Shown here one piece after another: positions 1-8,536 of a stretch of 64,000 bases of DNA (positions are counted from its first letter, which is position 1; every line of letters begins with the position of its first letter). The stretch lies in NCBI GenBank assembly GCA_016706405.1, contig JADJJT010000001.1, forward strand, positions 496,001 through 560,000, read 5' to 3'. A model generated the notes under the pieces. The model was given only the letters and a program-made list of their open reading frames with translations, did not search any database and was not told the DNA's origin. The position numbers were made by a program, and so were the translations under genes. Origin of the DNA: Sphingobacteriales bacterium (GTDB lineage Bacteria; Bacteroidota; Bacteroidia; Chitinophagales; UBA2359).

Positions 1-175
1 TAAATAAGCCGCCGGGGTAGGTTCCGCCATAAATAAGCAAAGTGTCTCCGGGTTTGGCCGCGTTTGCTGCTGTTTGTAAATCAGTGTAAGTTTGCCCAGT
101 TCCAATTTTTAAGGTAGTGGCGGGCAGAGTTAGGCAAAAGCATAGTGCCGATAAAATAAAAACAAATGCTTTCAT
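1..175 (-). CDS. Secreted beta-helix/pectate-lyase-like protein, N-terminal fragment
   Basis: Only the first 58 codons are inside the window; the gene continues past base 1. The start is an ATG whose complement lies at 173-175. The protein opens with a hydrophobic signal peptide (MKAFVFILSALCF...LPA) followed by a TLKIGTGQTYTDLQTAANAAK-type segment ending in GDTLLIYGGTYPGG. That segment is the usual opening of secreted right-handed beta-helix proteins of the pectin-lyase fold (family knowledge). The catalytic region is not visible, so a lyase function cannot be claimed; many such proteins in Bacteroidota are T9SS cargo. It lies 79 bp downstream of the BatA-like gene on the same strand. Confidence 0.6.
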   Translation of the reverse strand, partial: MKAFVFILSALCFCLTLPATTLKIGTGQTYTDLQTAANAAKPGDTLLIYGGTYPGGLF

Positions 176-254
176 GTTTGCGTAGGTATTAAATTTGGTA
201 TAATAAAAGTTTTACCGTTTAAACAAGCTAAATCCGGGCCCAAGCAGTTTCGTT

Positions 255-2324
255 TTAAGCCGCCAGTTTTGTGGCGGCTACTTGGCTTCGCCATAGGCGC
301 AGCAATAAAATTTCGAGCAATAAAAATAGTAAGCACAACATTACACACCATTGCCAAAGCTGAATACCTTTATCGGCCTGTCCAACTTTTACCGAAAGGT
401 CGCCATCGGCATCAAACAAATTAACGTTAGGTTGGTTAAACTGGGCTTTTAATTCATCGGGTGTAAAATAATCTAACAACGACTCTAAGCGGTTATAATT
501 AAAGGCAAAAAATTGTTGTGGTTTTTCTTCGCCTAAAGATAGACCGTATATGCCTGCCTGTTTTAATTGGTTGTTTAAGCTTAAAAGCAGTTTATTGTTA
601 AGGGTTTTTTGTCCCGGAATAAACTCTTCGACATCGCTTTTTAATTTAAAAACTGCGTCTTTTTTGTCGGTTCGGATATCTGTTTCTAAAACCTCATCTT
701 TTCCTATAGTGTAGGCAATACGCTGCGATTTACCACCTAATAAGGCAATTTTATAAACCATTGGCACAAAAACCGCATGGGCGGGTAGGTTACTGTCTTT
801 GGTGTCGAGCGAGGTGGCGCATAAATACAGTTTGCCATTACCGCCCACCCTAAATTTACTTAAAAACGAAGCGCCGCCGCGGAGCCTAAGTAAAACTTCT
901 TCTCCGGTGTTGGCCAACGAGTTCAGGTTAAAACAACGCTGTACGCTGGGCAGGTCAATATTGTCGTTTAGGCGTTCAAATACATCGCTAAAAACGGCTT
1001 CGCGGGTGTTTATATAATCAACGGCGCGTGGCTCGGAGTTTAAGCTGCCGTAGGTGGCTGTGCGCAGGGGATGTAAAAAATTATTGTAAGTTTGGGTATT
1101 CATATTGGCATCGGGAAAAACCAATACCGAGCCACCATTTTGTAAATATTGTTGTAACGAGGCTGCTAATCCGGATGAAATTTCGCGCAATCCATTTAAA
1201 ATTACCAATTGGTTTTGCGGCAGTTTGGTATAATCTATTTGGTTTACGCCCTGGTTTTGAAGTACAAAATTATCGGTTCCTTTTAATAAGGCATTCAAAT
1301 AAACACTGGGGTTGTTTTGATTTATAGCCAATAAATTAATTTGCGGCGCCACCTCAAAACTAAAAAAGTAATTATTATCAAATTCAATGGGGTAATCTTG
1401 CAAAATAAGTTCGGCTTTGCCCCATCCGGTTTCGGTTACGGCAAAATTTAGGGTGTCAACTATTTTATCTTTAGCGGGTACCGATATGTTTTTTACCGCC
1501 TTGCCTTGTTGGTTAATATTTAGCGTTAATTTGCTTGACTCAACCGCACTGTTGCCCGTGTTTTGTATGCGCACCAACAAGCGGTTAGGCTGGTTTAACA
1601 TGCGCACTGGCACCTCGAACCAAACCGAATCAATAAATACATTTTGCTGCGCAGCGGTAGTTAAAGGCACTAAATTAAAAGTAACTGTGGTATCGTCATT
1701 GGCTAAATCGACCATATTTTTTTGAAAATCGGATACCATAAACAAGTTTTTTTTGTTCACTTGTTGCTGCGAGGTGGCAGTATTTAGCGCTTGTTGCTGC
1801 CGCATTTTCACTTTGTTTAGTGTTTGCACGTTTGGGCTAAGTTGCACCTCGTCAAGATTGGCTAAAAACTCGTCTTTGCCTACTAAGCGCTGGTGTTTGC
1901 CTTCAAAATCGTTGGTTAGCAGCTGAAAACGGTCTTCGGGGCCATAAGCGTTGGCAATTTCGCGGGCTTTAAGTTTGGCCTTATCTAACAGTTGCACGTC
2001 GTTTTGGGTGCGCGCCTGCATTGAAAACGAGTTGTCAATATATACACTTACCGCCCTGCTGCCTTGTGCTACGGTATTGGCAGTTTGAGGCAAAAACGGC
2101 TGGGCAAAGGCAAAAACCAAAAAAGCTAAGGCCAATAAGCGACATAGCAATACCAATAAATGTTTTAACCTGTTGCGCGCAGTAGTTTGCTCTTTAACCT
2201 CGCGCAAAAACCGCACGTTGGTAAAATACACCCGTTTAAACCGCCTAAACTGAAACAAATGTATTATAATTGGAATGCTTAATGCGGTTAATGCCCATAA
2301 AAAAGCCGGATAAATAAAACTCAT
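255..2324 (-). CDS. BatA-domain vWA membrane protein
   Basis: A 689-residue inner-membrane protein. Residues 1-80 form the BatA N-terminal double-transmembrane domain (FIYPAFLWALTALSIPIIIHL, then FRRF and a second hydrophobic helix LLVLLCRLLALAFLVFAFA). A von Willebrand A-like domain follows with a MIDAS-type DxSxS motif (YIDNSFSM, near residue 96). The long periplasmic part contains an Ig-like section and a glutamine-amidotransferase-like section, and a C-terminal helix (LWQWCVMLCLLFLLLEILLL) anchors it again. This architecture is common in Bacteroidota, where it is annotated only as a BatA domain-containing protein. Its role is unknown; related Bat proteins are linked to aerotolerance and to MoxR ATPases, but no moxR or batB/C/D lies nearby. 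It is probably transcribed alone. Confidence 0.85.
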   Translation of the reverse strand: MSFIYPAFLWALTALSIPIIIHLFQFRRFKRVYFTNVRFLREVKEQTTARNRLKHLLVLLCRLLALAFLVFAFAQPFLPQTANTVAQGSRAVSVYIDNSFSMQARTQNDVQLLDKAKLKAREIANAYGPEDRFQLLTNDFEGKHQRLVGKDEFLANLDEVQLSPNVQTLNKVKMRQQQALNTATSQQQVNKKNLFMVSDFQKNMVDLANDDTTVTFNLVPLTTAAQQNVFIDSVWFEVPVRMLNQPNRLLVRIQNTGNSAVESSKLTLNINQQGKAVKNISVPAKDKIVDTLNFAVTETGWGKAELILQDYPIEFDNNYFFSFEVAPQINLLAINQNNPSVYLNALLKGTDNFVLQNQGVNQIDYTKLPQNQLVILNGLREISSGLAASLQQYLQNGGSVLVFPDANMNTQTYNNFLHPLRTATYGSLNSEPRAVDYINTREAVFSDVFERLNDNIDLPSVQRCFNLNSLANTGEEVLLRLRGGASFLSKFRVGGNGKLYLCATSLDTKDSNLPAHAVFVPMVYKIALLGGKSQRIAYTIGKDEVLETDIRTDKKDAVFKLKSDVEEFIPGQKTLNNKLLLSLNNQLKQAGIYGLSLGEEKPQQFFAFNYNRLESLLDYFTPDELKAQFNQPNVNLFDADGDLSVKVGQADKGIQLWQWCVMLCLLFLLLEILLLRLWRSQVAATKLAA

Positions 2325-2668
2325 ACTACTTTCAACTAACTAAATAAAGCGCTTTGCTATTAATTTTTATCCCTTTTAATTAATTTGATACAGATTTTAA
2401 ACTAAACAAGCTATAAAAGCTAACTTTACCTTAAAATTTACCCCTATCATCCGGATAAATAAAAATACATTATTTAATAACCCGGCAAAGTTACTTGTTT
2501 TTAAGCAATTAAGCCTTAACGAATTGCTATTCAACCACCTCTAAATAGGTTAAAAAAAGCTAAACACAGCCAGCAAACTAATAAAATACACTCGAAGTTA
2601 ATTTATAGTTTTGTCGCAATACAAAACATACAGTTTATTTGCATTAAAATATATCCTCATTATCATTT
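2325..2668. other. Intergenic region between divergent genes, no gene seen
   Basis: This AT-rich spacer separates the BatA-like gene (leftward) from the serine hydrolase (rightward). It holds one TCCGGA palindrome near 2451. A TAGTTTTG sequence near 2605 resembles a Bacteroidota -7 box (TAnnTTTG) for the rightward gene, but no well-spaced -33 TTTG accompanies it. I see no RNA gene or ORF with coding character. Confidence 0.5.
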
Positions 2669-3976
2669 ATGTACTTTAATTTTCACACAATCATTTCTTG
2701 TTTATTAATTGTACTGGTTTTTACCTTATTTATTACGCAGCCAACAAAGGCACAGCCGCCTTATTATTTTCCGCCCACAAATGGCAGTAATACCTGGGAA
2801 AAGGTAACAATAAATGAGCTGGGATGGTGCCAAGCCGAATTAGACACCTTGGTTGCATTTTTAGATACAACGAACACCAAAGCATTTATAGTGCTAAAAA
2901 ATGGCCGGATTGCTATTGAAAAGTATTTTGGCACTTTTACAGCCGATAGTAATTGGTATTGGGCATCGGCAGGCAAAAGTATGACCGCTTTTTTAATAGG
3001 CATAGCACAACAACAAAACAGTATAAACATAAATAACACCTCGGCAACCTATTTGGGTAATGGCTGGACGAGTTGCCCCGCCGCAAAAGAAGCAATTATA
3101 ACGGTAAAAAATCAAATTTCTATGACTACCGGCTTAGATGACGGTGTTCCCGACAAAGATTGCACCGACCCATCCTGTTTGCAATACTTGGCCGATGCCG
3201 GCACTCGTTGGGCATATCATAATGCCCCCTACACCCTGCTCGATGCGGTAATTGCCAACGCCACTGGCCTAACACTAAACCAATTTTTTATTGCCAACGT
3301 GCGCAACCCAATTGGCATGAACGGTGCTTATTTTAAATTAGGCTACAACAACGTACTGTTTACAACCCCCCGAAGCATGGCGCGCTTTGGCTTGTTAGTG
3401 TTAAACAAAGGCAGCTGGAATGGTACACCTATTTTGGCCGATTCAATTTACTTCCACAACATGGTAAATACCTCGCAAAACCTAAACTTGTCGTATGGGT
3501 ATTTGTGGTGGCTTAATGGTAAGGCCTCGTTTATGTTGCCCGGCCTGCAATATGTATTTGATGGGCCGCTAAACCCCCATGCCCCCAATGATGCTTTTGC
3601 CGCCTTAGGTAAAAACGGGCAAATTATTTATGTTGTTCCAAGCCAAGATTTAGTACTGATACGCATGGGCAACAACCCCGACAATTCCCTTGTTCCGGCA
3701 ACCTATAGCAATGATATATGGCAATATTTTAGCCAGGTAGTTTGCCCCTTACAATGTGGTAATCAATCGAATGTAGTTATTTCAGGAAGCGAGGTGGTTT
3801 GCAATCATTTATCCGGAAATACCTATATTTATAGCGTTGCCCCAGTTAATGGCAGTATTTATATCTGGACAGTAACCGGCGGAACAATAATATCGGGGCA
3901 AGGAACAAGCCAAATTACCGTTTCGTGGGGGCAAAACAGCACCGGAAGTATAAGTGTAGTGCAGGAAACACCATAG
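2669..3976 (+). CDS. Secreted serine hydrolase (class C beta-lactamase fold) with C-terminal PKD-like module
   Basis: A 435-residue protein with an N-terminal signal peptide (about residues 1-29). The catalytic domain has the three class C beta-lactamase/penicillin-binding landmarks: SAGK (Ser100, Lys103), YHN (Tyr183-Asn185) and KNG (315-317) in place of the K/H-T/S-G box. This fits the serine-hydrolase/esterase/DD-peptidase family; the substrate cannot be predicted. After about residue 365 a Cys-flanked PKD-like module of some 65 residues begins, with WTVTGG, SGQG and VSWG strands, and the protein ends directly after its last strand. No T9SS sorting domain follows. The same module ends the lyase-like protein at 54013-56673. 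Confidence 0.85.
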   Translation: MYFNFHTIISCLLIVLVFTLFITQPTKAQPPYYFPPTNGSNTWEKVTINELGWCQAELDTLVAFLDTTNTKAFIVLKNGRIAIEKYFGTFTADSNWYWASAGKSMTAFLIGIAQQQNSININNTSATYLGNGWTSCPAAKEAIITVKNQISMTTGLDDGVPDKDCTDPSCLQYLADAGTRWAYHNAPYTLLDAVIANATGLTLNQFFIANVRNPIGMNGAYFKLGYNNVLFTTPRSMARFGLLVLNKGSWNGTPILADSIYFHNMVNTSQNLNLSYGYLWWLNGKASFMLPGLQYVFDGPLNPHAPNDAFAALGKNGQIIYVVPSQDLVLIRMGNNPDNSLVPATYSNDIWQYFSQVVCPLQCGNQSNVVISGSEVVCNHLSGNTYIYSVAPVNGSIYIWTVTGGTIISGQGTSQITVSWGQNSTGSISVVQETP

Positions 3977-4326
3977 GGTTTTGAGGTTAAAAGAAGATAT
4001 TCCTTTGTTTTTGCCTTAAATTCCGGATAAAAAAATACGGTAGTGGGGTAAAATGTATAATAGAAAAAAGCGCAATGAAACGCCTATCTTTGTTTATCCA
4101 TGTGCGAAATAGCTAAACTTGTTTGTTGCCCCTATTGCGCAAGTACAAAAGTAGTAAAAAATGGTAAAAATCGAATGACAGACAAAATTTCAAATCTAAG
4201 GGAGGTGGGACGCATTTTCAAGCTACCTATCTTTACATTTGCAACAAAAATACTAGTTATTATTTTTGTATTTCCATTTGTTTAGTTGCTTAAATTGGTT
4301 TAATGTTTATATCATTATTTGTGCTG
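3977..4326. other. Convergent spacer with an orphan zinc-ribbon reading frame
   Basis: This spacer lies between the serine hydrolase and the O-antigen ligase-like gene. Its only coding-like content is the zinc-ribbon fragment at 4100-4285, listed separately. One TCCGGA site lies near 4022. I see no clear intrinsic terminator for either converging gene. Confidence 0.45.
4100..4285 (+). pseudogene. Possible remnant of a transposase N-terminal zinc ribbon
   Basis: A 61-codon reading frame. Residues 8-25 read like the zinc ribbon at the start of IS1/IS1249-type transposases: CCPYCASTKVVKNGKNR, with a CxxC pair followed by a Lys/Asn-rich hairpin. The expected second CxxC (RYxCxxC) is missing and the rest degenerates into a hydrophobic stretch, so this looks like a truncated relic. 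It resembles the CFYCGSSVTKKNG start of the transposase at 59.1 kb in pattern but not closely in sequence. It could also be a chance frame. Confidence 0.35.
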
Positions 4327-6366
4327 TTATTCGCTATCGTCTTCGGCGGGTTCTGTGGGGGCAGTATTTGCTGTTGAAACGGTTGGGGCAGCTGCTAGTT
4401 TGTCTTGCCATTTTTGGGGCAGTTTTGTTATTAGCTGCTGTCGGCGCTCGTTTTCGGGGGCAATTTGCTGTAGCCAATAAACTGCTTTTTTAGGGCGTTG
4501 TAATTTTATTAAAGTCTCGGCCAAACTAAGTTTACCTTCTTCAAAAATTGAATTTATTTGTACCGACTGCAAATAGGCTATCCGGGCTTTTTCGTACTCG
4601 TTGTTTTTAAAGTGCATATCGCCTTTGCTGTTAAGCACCAAATAATGGTTAGGGTGGTCGGTTAGGGCGGCATTATAATAATATTTTGCCAAATCGGCGC
4701 TGTCGAGGGCGGCGTAGGCATTTGCCCAAAACGCTTGTATGGGGTAGCACGGCGGCGAAATGGTGTTCCACAGCGGGTGGTAGGCCAATGTGGTTGTGCT
4801 TATTAAGGCCTCCCAATCTTTGTTAGTGTATTCGGCAGCTAATTTATTGGTATAACTGCCCGCCTTCAAGTATTGCCAACTTGCGTAGCCGCCAAAAAAA
4901 CTGCTAACAAGTACAAGTCCCCAAACCCCAAGATGCAAGCGCTTTGGTGGCGTTTTTGTTAAGTATTGGGCATAAGTGTTTACTAACCATGCTAACGGAA
5001 AATTTAATGCCAAAATAAGTTCAATACGCATACGCGGACTGGTAAACATGGCCATTAATACAAACGAGCAAACTGCGGCGACACAAATACAGGTAAACCA
5101 AATAATTTTTTGACGATTGTTATTGTTATCATTACCATTATCATTATCCGGAGGAAGTTTGCTTGCCCAACGCAAAATCCGGAGGCCATAATAAACCGGT
5201 AGTCCGCAAAATGATACCAACAGCAATAATCCGGGCCAACCTGTTTCGGCTCCGGCTAATAAAAATTCGTTATGCGGATGAACAAACGTAACGCGGCCTT
5301 CTTGCATTCGGGTAAGGCCATCTAAACCCAAACCGGGCATGGCAATTTTCCAGTTGTTAAGTCCGCAGCCGGCAAGTGGATTTTGCTGCATTAATTCAAT
5401 AGTTTTTTGCCAAAGTGCCCCCCTTTCTATGGCTGTTTTTGAGCCTGCGTAATTGGCAATATTTAAACGCTCGGCCAGGTCGCCAACATTGTTAAGGCTA
5501 ATTGCGGCAACTATTAAAATACTGGCAAAAATGCCCGCAATCCACAGCCATACCTTGCGCGCAGGCAGGGTTAATTTGCCGTTAACTATTACCCGGGCTG
5601 CCAAACTTGCTGTTAATAAAACCAATAAACCTAAAAAAGCGGTTCGGCTTTGCAGTATAACAATGGTTACTATATTTGCTATGCCTGCAAAAATGGCTAA
5701 AATTCGCCAAATTTTTTGTTGCCTTGTAATATCTTTCGTTTTAAAACTTATTGGCAACAGGCAAAGCGGAAGCAGTAAAACCAACAAAGATGCCGATACG
5801 TTTTTGTTTCCGCTAAAGTCGGCAATTCCAAAAATAGTGGTGCTGTTTATGCCACCGTCGTACTGCAAACTGTTAAGATAGGTTTGCAGTTTGGCTAAGG
5901 CGAAAAATGTATGAGCCGATAAAAACAAGCTTGTTATAACGGCAATTTTGCCTACTAAGCTAATCAGTTGCCCCTCGCCCGAGGTGCCGCTGTATTGTTG
6001 TATTAAGCCGCGCTGCAAATAAAACCACCACCATCCGGGCAATAAATACAGGTTCATTTTTAAGGCCTCCGAAGGATTTTGCGCCCAGGCAATGCTGGCA
6101 AAGTTGAACAAAACAATCATCAACCAAACGAAATCAAAACTTGTAAACCTAAAAACGGGTTGTTTTGCCCAGTTTTTGGCAACAAAAAACATAGCGGTTA
6201 CTAAGCTAATATTCACCCAAAACAGTCTATATATCCCAAAATTAGGCGAAAATTGGCGGGTCAATACTACCCAAAGGCCTATAAACATGAAAACTAAAAA
6301 AACAATTAACCAGCGTGGCACTTGCGCGTTAACCATAAATAAAGAAGGACAATTTGTAAAACTCAC
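4327..6366 (-). CDS. O-antigen ligase/polymerase family membrane protein with C-terminal TPRs
   Basis: A 679-residue polytopic membrane protein with at least ten hydrophobic segments in residues 15-460. It carries the hallmark of the Wzy_C/WaaL family: a periplasmic loop with LAGCGLNNWKIAMPGLG and FVHPHNEFLLAGAETG near residues 335-385. Members ligate or polymerise lipid-linked glycans in the inner membrane (family knowledge). After the last helix (about 475-495) a soluble part holds about two TPR-like units (LAKYYYNAALTDHPNH, YEKARIAYLQSV). The tail is acidic (PAEDDSE). Ligase-TPR fusions are frequent in Bacteroidota. No glycan gene cluster surrounds it, so substrate is unknown. Confidence 0.8.
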   Translation of the reverse strand: MSFTNCPSLFMVNAQVPRWLIVFLVFMFIGLWVVLTRQFSPNFGIYRLFWVNISLVTAMFFVAKNWAKQPVFRFTSFDFVWLMIVLFNFASIAWAQNPSEALKMNLYLLPGWWWFYLQRGLIQQYSGTSGEGQLISLVGKIAVITSLFLSAHTFFALAKLQTYLNSLQYDGGINSTTIFGIADFSGNKNVSASLLVLLLPLCLLPISFKTKDITRQQKIWRILAIFAGIANIVTIVILQSRTAFLGLLVLLTASLAARVIVNGKLTLPARKVWLWIAGIFASILIVAAISLNNVGDLAERLNIANYAGSKTAIERGALWQKTIELMQQNPLAGCGLNNWKIAMPGLGLDGLTRMQEGRVTFVHPHNEFLLAGAETGWPGLLLLVSFCGLPVYYGLRILRWASKLPPDNDNGNDNNNNRQKIIWFTCICVAAVCSFVLMAMFTSPRMRIELILALNFPLAWLVNTYAQYLTKTPPKRLHLGVWGLVLVSSFFGGYASWQYLKAGSYTNKLAAEYTNKDWEALISTTTLAYHPLWNTISPPCYPIQAFWANAYAALDSADLAKYYYNAALTDHPNHYLVLNSKGDMHFKNNEYEKARIAYLQSVQINSIFEEGKLSLAETLIKLQRPKKAVYWLQQIAPENERRQQLITKLPQKWQDKLAAAPTVSTANTAPTEPAEDDSE

Positions 6367-6462
6367 TGCAATATCCGAATAAAAATAGCAATTTAGCGTA
6401 ATAAATTGACCATATTTTAAGTTAAAGGGTTATAACACATCTTTACTTGGTTAAAAAAATAC

Positions 6463-6470
6463 TAACTTTG
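6463..6470 (+). promoter_or_regulatory. Candidate -7 promoter box for the DUF349 gene
   Basis: TAACTTTG matches the Bacteroidota -7 consensus TAnnTTTG and lies 46 bp before the ATG at 6517. A TTGG at about 6447 is too close (about 13 bp) to be an ideal -33 element, so only the -7 box is convincing. Confidence 0.45.
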
Positions 6471-6516
6471 CGGGCTGTTTATTAAAACACCATATTATTT
6501 AGCGCATTTTTGCATC

Positions 6517-8376
6517 ATGATGAGAGATAAAATTGTAGCCCGAATTGAAGAACTGCTTCAAGAAGAGGGATTGACAACCCTACGCCGCGATATTTCCGGA
6601 TTAAAGGAACAATACTATGCTGCTTCGAAGACTTATTTTACCAATCTAAAAAAACAGTTTGTCGAAGAAGGTGGAAATCCGGATGAGTTTACCGCACCCC
6701 AAGACGATATTTTTCCGCGCTTTAAAGAATTGCTCGCCGAGTTTTCTGAAAAAATGACGGTAATAAAAGCCGCCGCTGCCGCCCGCAAAGCTGAAGAAAT
6801 AGCTAAAATGAAAATATTTTTAACCGAAAAAATAGCCATTTTAGACGAGCTAAAAGCCCTAATTGCAAACGAAGGAAATATAACCAAAGCATTTGAAAGC
6901 CTTAAAGATATTCAGGCGCGTTGGAAAAACGTTGGCCGGATAACTTTAGAGGAGTACAAACCCATAATGTCGGATTACAAATTTCAATTAGTGCAGTTTT
7001 TTAGCCAGGTTGAAATGTTGCGCGATTTTAGAGATTTGGATTCAAAGAAAAACCTTGAAGCCAAACAAAAATTAATGGCCGATTTACAAGAATTAGATGC
7101 CAGCGATTTGGCCCCGGCTCAAAAATCGGAAAAACTGCGCCGCATTCAAAGCGAGTGGAATAAAATTGGTCCGATTCCGCAAGACCTGCGCGAAACTTTT
7201 AATGCCGAATACCGCGCCCTTTCGGATAAGGTGTTTAGCGACGTACAAACCTTTTTTGAAGGCCGCCGAGAAGAACTTAAAACTAACCTTACGGCTAAAG
7301 AAGAGTTAATTGGTCAAATACAAGCCATATTAACCGAACAACCCCAAACTATGAACGAATGGGGTGCTTTGATTGACAAGGTTCAGGCAATACAGGAAGC
7401 TTGGAAAAATATTGGATTTTCGGAAAAAAACGAAGAAATATGGCAAACATTCAGAAATGCTTGTAACGAGTTTTTTGAAAATCGCAAACAGTTCACCAAA
7501 GGTATTGACCATGAACGCGAAGCAAACCGAGTAAAAAAACTTGCCCTTTGCGAAAAAGCCGAATCACTGCAAAACGATACCAACTGGCGCGAAACAACTC
7601 AAACATTAGTTGCCCTTCAAAAAGAATGGAAAACTATTGGCCCAGCCCCAAGAAGCCAGGAGAACAAACTATGGGAACGTTTTAGAACTGCCTGCGACTC
7701 GTTTTTTGAAGCTAAAAAGGCAAGTAACGAAACTTCAAATGCCGAACACGCAGAAAACCTAAAACAAAAAGAAGCACTAATTGAACGTTTGGAGGCCTTA
7801 GAATTGAGCGGTAGTACAGCCGACGACTTTAAAACCTTGCGCGATTTTAGTGCCGAATGGAATAAAATCGGCTTAGTTCCGTTTGAGCAAAAAGAGGTAA
7901 TCAACAAACGTTATAATAAGGCTTTAGATGCAAAATATGCACTTGTTCGCGGCGAAAAAGTTGAAAAATCAACCAAAAACTACAAAACTAAACTTGAAGA
8001 TATACAACATGGCAGTAACGCCAACCAAGTGTTTAGACGCGAACAGGCAATAATTAACTCAAAAATTGAAGCCCTACAAAAAGATATTACCCAATACGAA
8101 AATAATATGGGCTTTTTTAAAAATGCTAAATCCGACAGCCCACTTATTAAAGGTATTAAAGACAATATAAACCGGGCCAAAGAAGAAGTTGCCGAACTTA
8201 TGGCCAAATTAAAAGCACTTGACGAGGTTAAAAACACCCCACCACCTGCTACAACAGCACCTCAACAAGATTTACCCGCCAACAACAATAATGAGAATGA
8301 GAATGAGAATGAGAACGAAAAAGGAGAGGCAACAATTGAGGCTGTTGAAACCGACAATAACAATACAAACGAATAG
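6517..8376 (+). CDS. DUF349 repeat protein
   Basis: A 619-residue, strongly charged, helical protein without signal peptide or membrane segment. At least five DUF349 units can be read from their conserved Trp motifs: ARWKNVG, SEWNKIGP, EAWKNIG, KEWKTIGP and AEWNKIG, spaced about 70-75 residues apart. DUF349 proteins of Bacteroidota are cytoplasmic with unknown function; the helical repeats suggest a scaffold or nucleic-acid partner (inference). Two adjacent ATGs (6517 and 6520) are possible starts. The tail (about residues 590-619) is Asn/Glu-rich, encoded partly by a hexanucleotide repeat. A strong terminator follows at 8436-8480, so it is probably a single-gene transcript. Confidence 0.85.
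   Translation: MMRDKIVARIEELLQEEGLTTLRRDISGLKEQYYAASKTYFTNLKKQFVEEGGNPDEFTAPQDDIFPRFKELLAEFSEKMTVIKAAAAARKAEEIAKMKIFLTEKIAILDELKALIANEGNITKAFESLKDIQARWKNVGRITLEEYKPIMSDYKFQLVQFFSQVEMLRDFRDLDSKKNLEAKQKLMADLQELDASDLAPAQKSEKLRRIQSEWNKIGPIPQDLRETFNAEYRALSDKVFSDVQTFFEGRREELKTNLTAKEELIGQIQAILTEQPQTMNEWGALIDKVQAIQEAWKNIGFSEKNEEIWQTFRNACNEFFENRKQFTKGIDHEREANRVKKLALCEKAESLQNDTNWRETTQTLVALQKEWKTIGPAPRSQENKLWERFRTACDSFFEAKKASNETSNAEHAENLKQKEALIERLEALELSGSTADDFKTLRDFSAEWNKIGLVPFEQKEVINKRYNKALDAKYALVRGEKVEKSTKNYKTKLEDIQHGSNANQVFRREQAIINSKIEALQKDITQYENNMGFFKNAKSDSPLIKGIKDNINRAKEEVAELMAKLKALDEVKNTPPPATTAPQQDLPANNNNENENENENEKGEATIEAVETDNNNTNE
8290..8313 (+). repeat. Tandem hexanucleotide repeat (AATGAG x4)
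   Basis: Four exact copies of AATGAG lie in the 3' end of the DUF349 gene and encode alternating Asn-Glu. Changes in copy number would add or remove two residues without shifting the frame, so this is length-variable low-complexity sequence and not an on/off switch. Confidence 0.85.
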
Positions 8377-8435
8377 TTTTTTATCCGGAAAAGATAAAAA
8401 CAATAGCACAAAGCATACTAATTAGTTTATTTATA

Positions 8436-8480
8436 GCGAGGCAGGGTTAAGCAACAACAACCTTGCCTCGCGTTTTTTTT
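8436..8480 (+). terminator. Intrinsic terminator of the DUF349 gene
   Basis: A GC-rich hairpin with arms GCGAGGCA-(g)-GGTT and AACC-(t)-TGCCTCGC around a short A-rich loop is followed directly by eight T residues (8473-8480). It lies 60 bp after the DUF349 stop and before purK. Confidence 0.9.
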
Positions 8481-8536
8481 CACACAACACAACTATTGAC
8501 TACCTAAGTACAAAATATAAATAAGGTAATTTTTTT

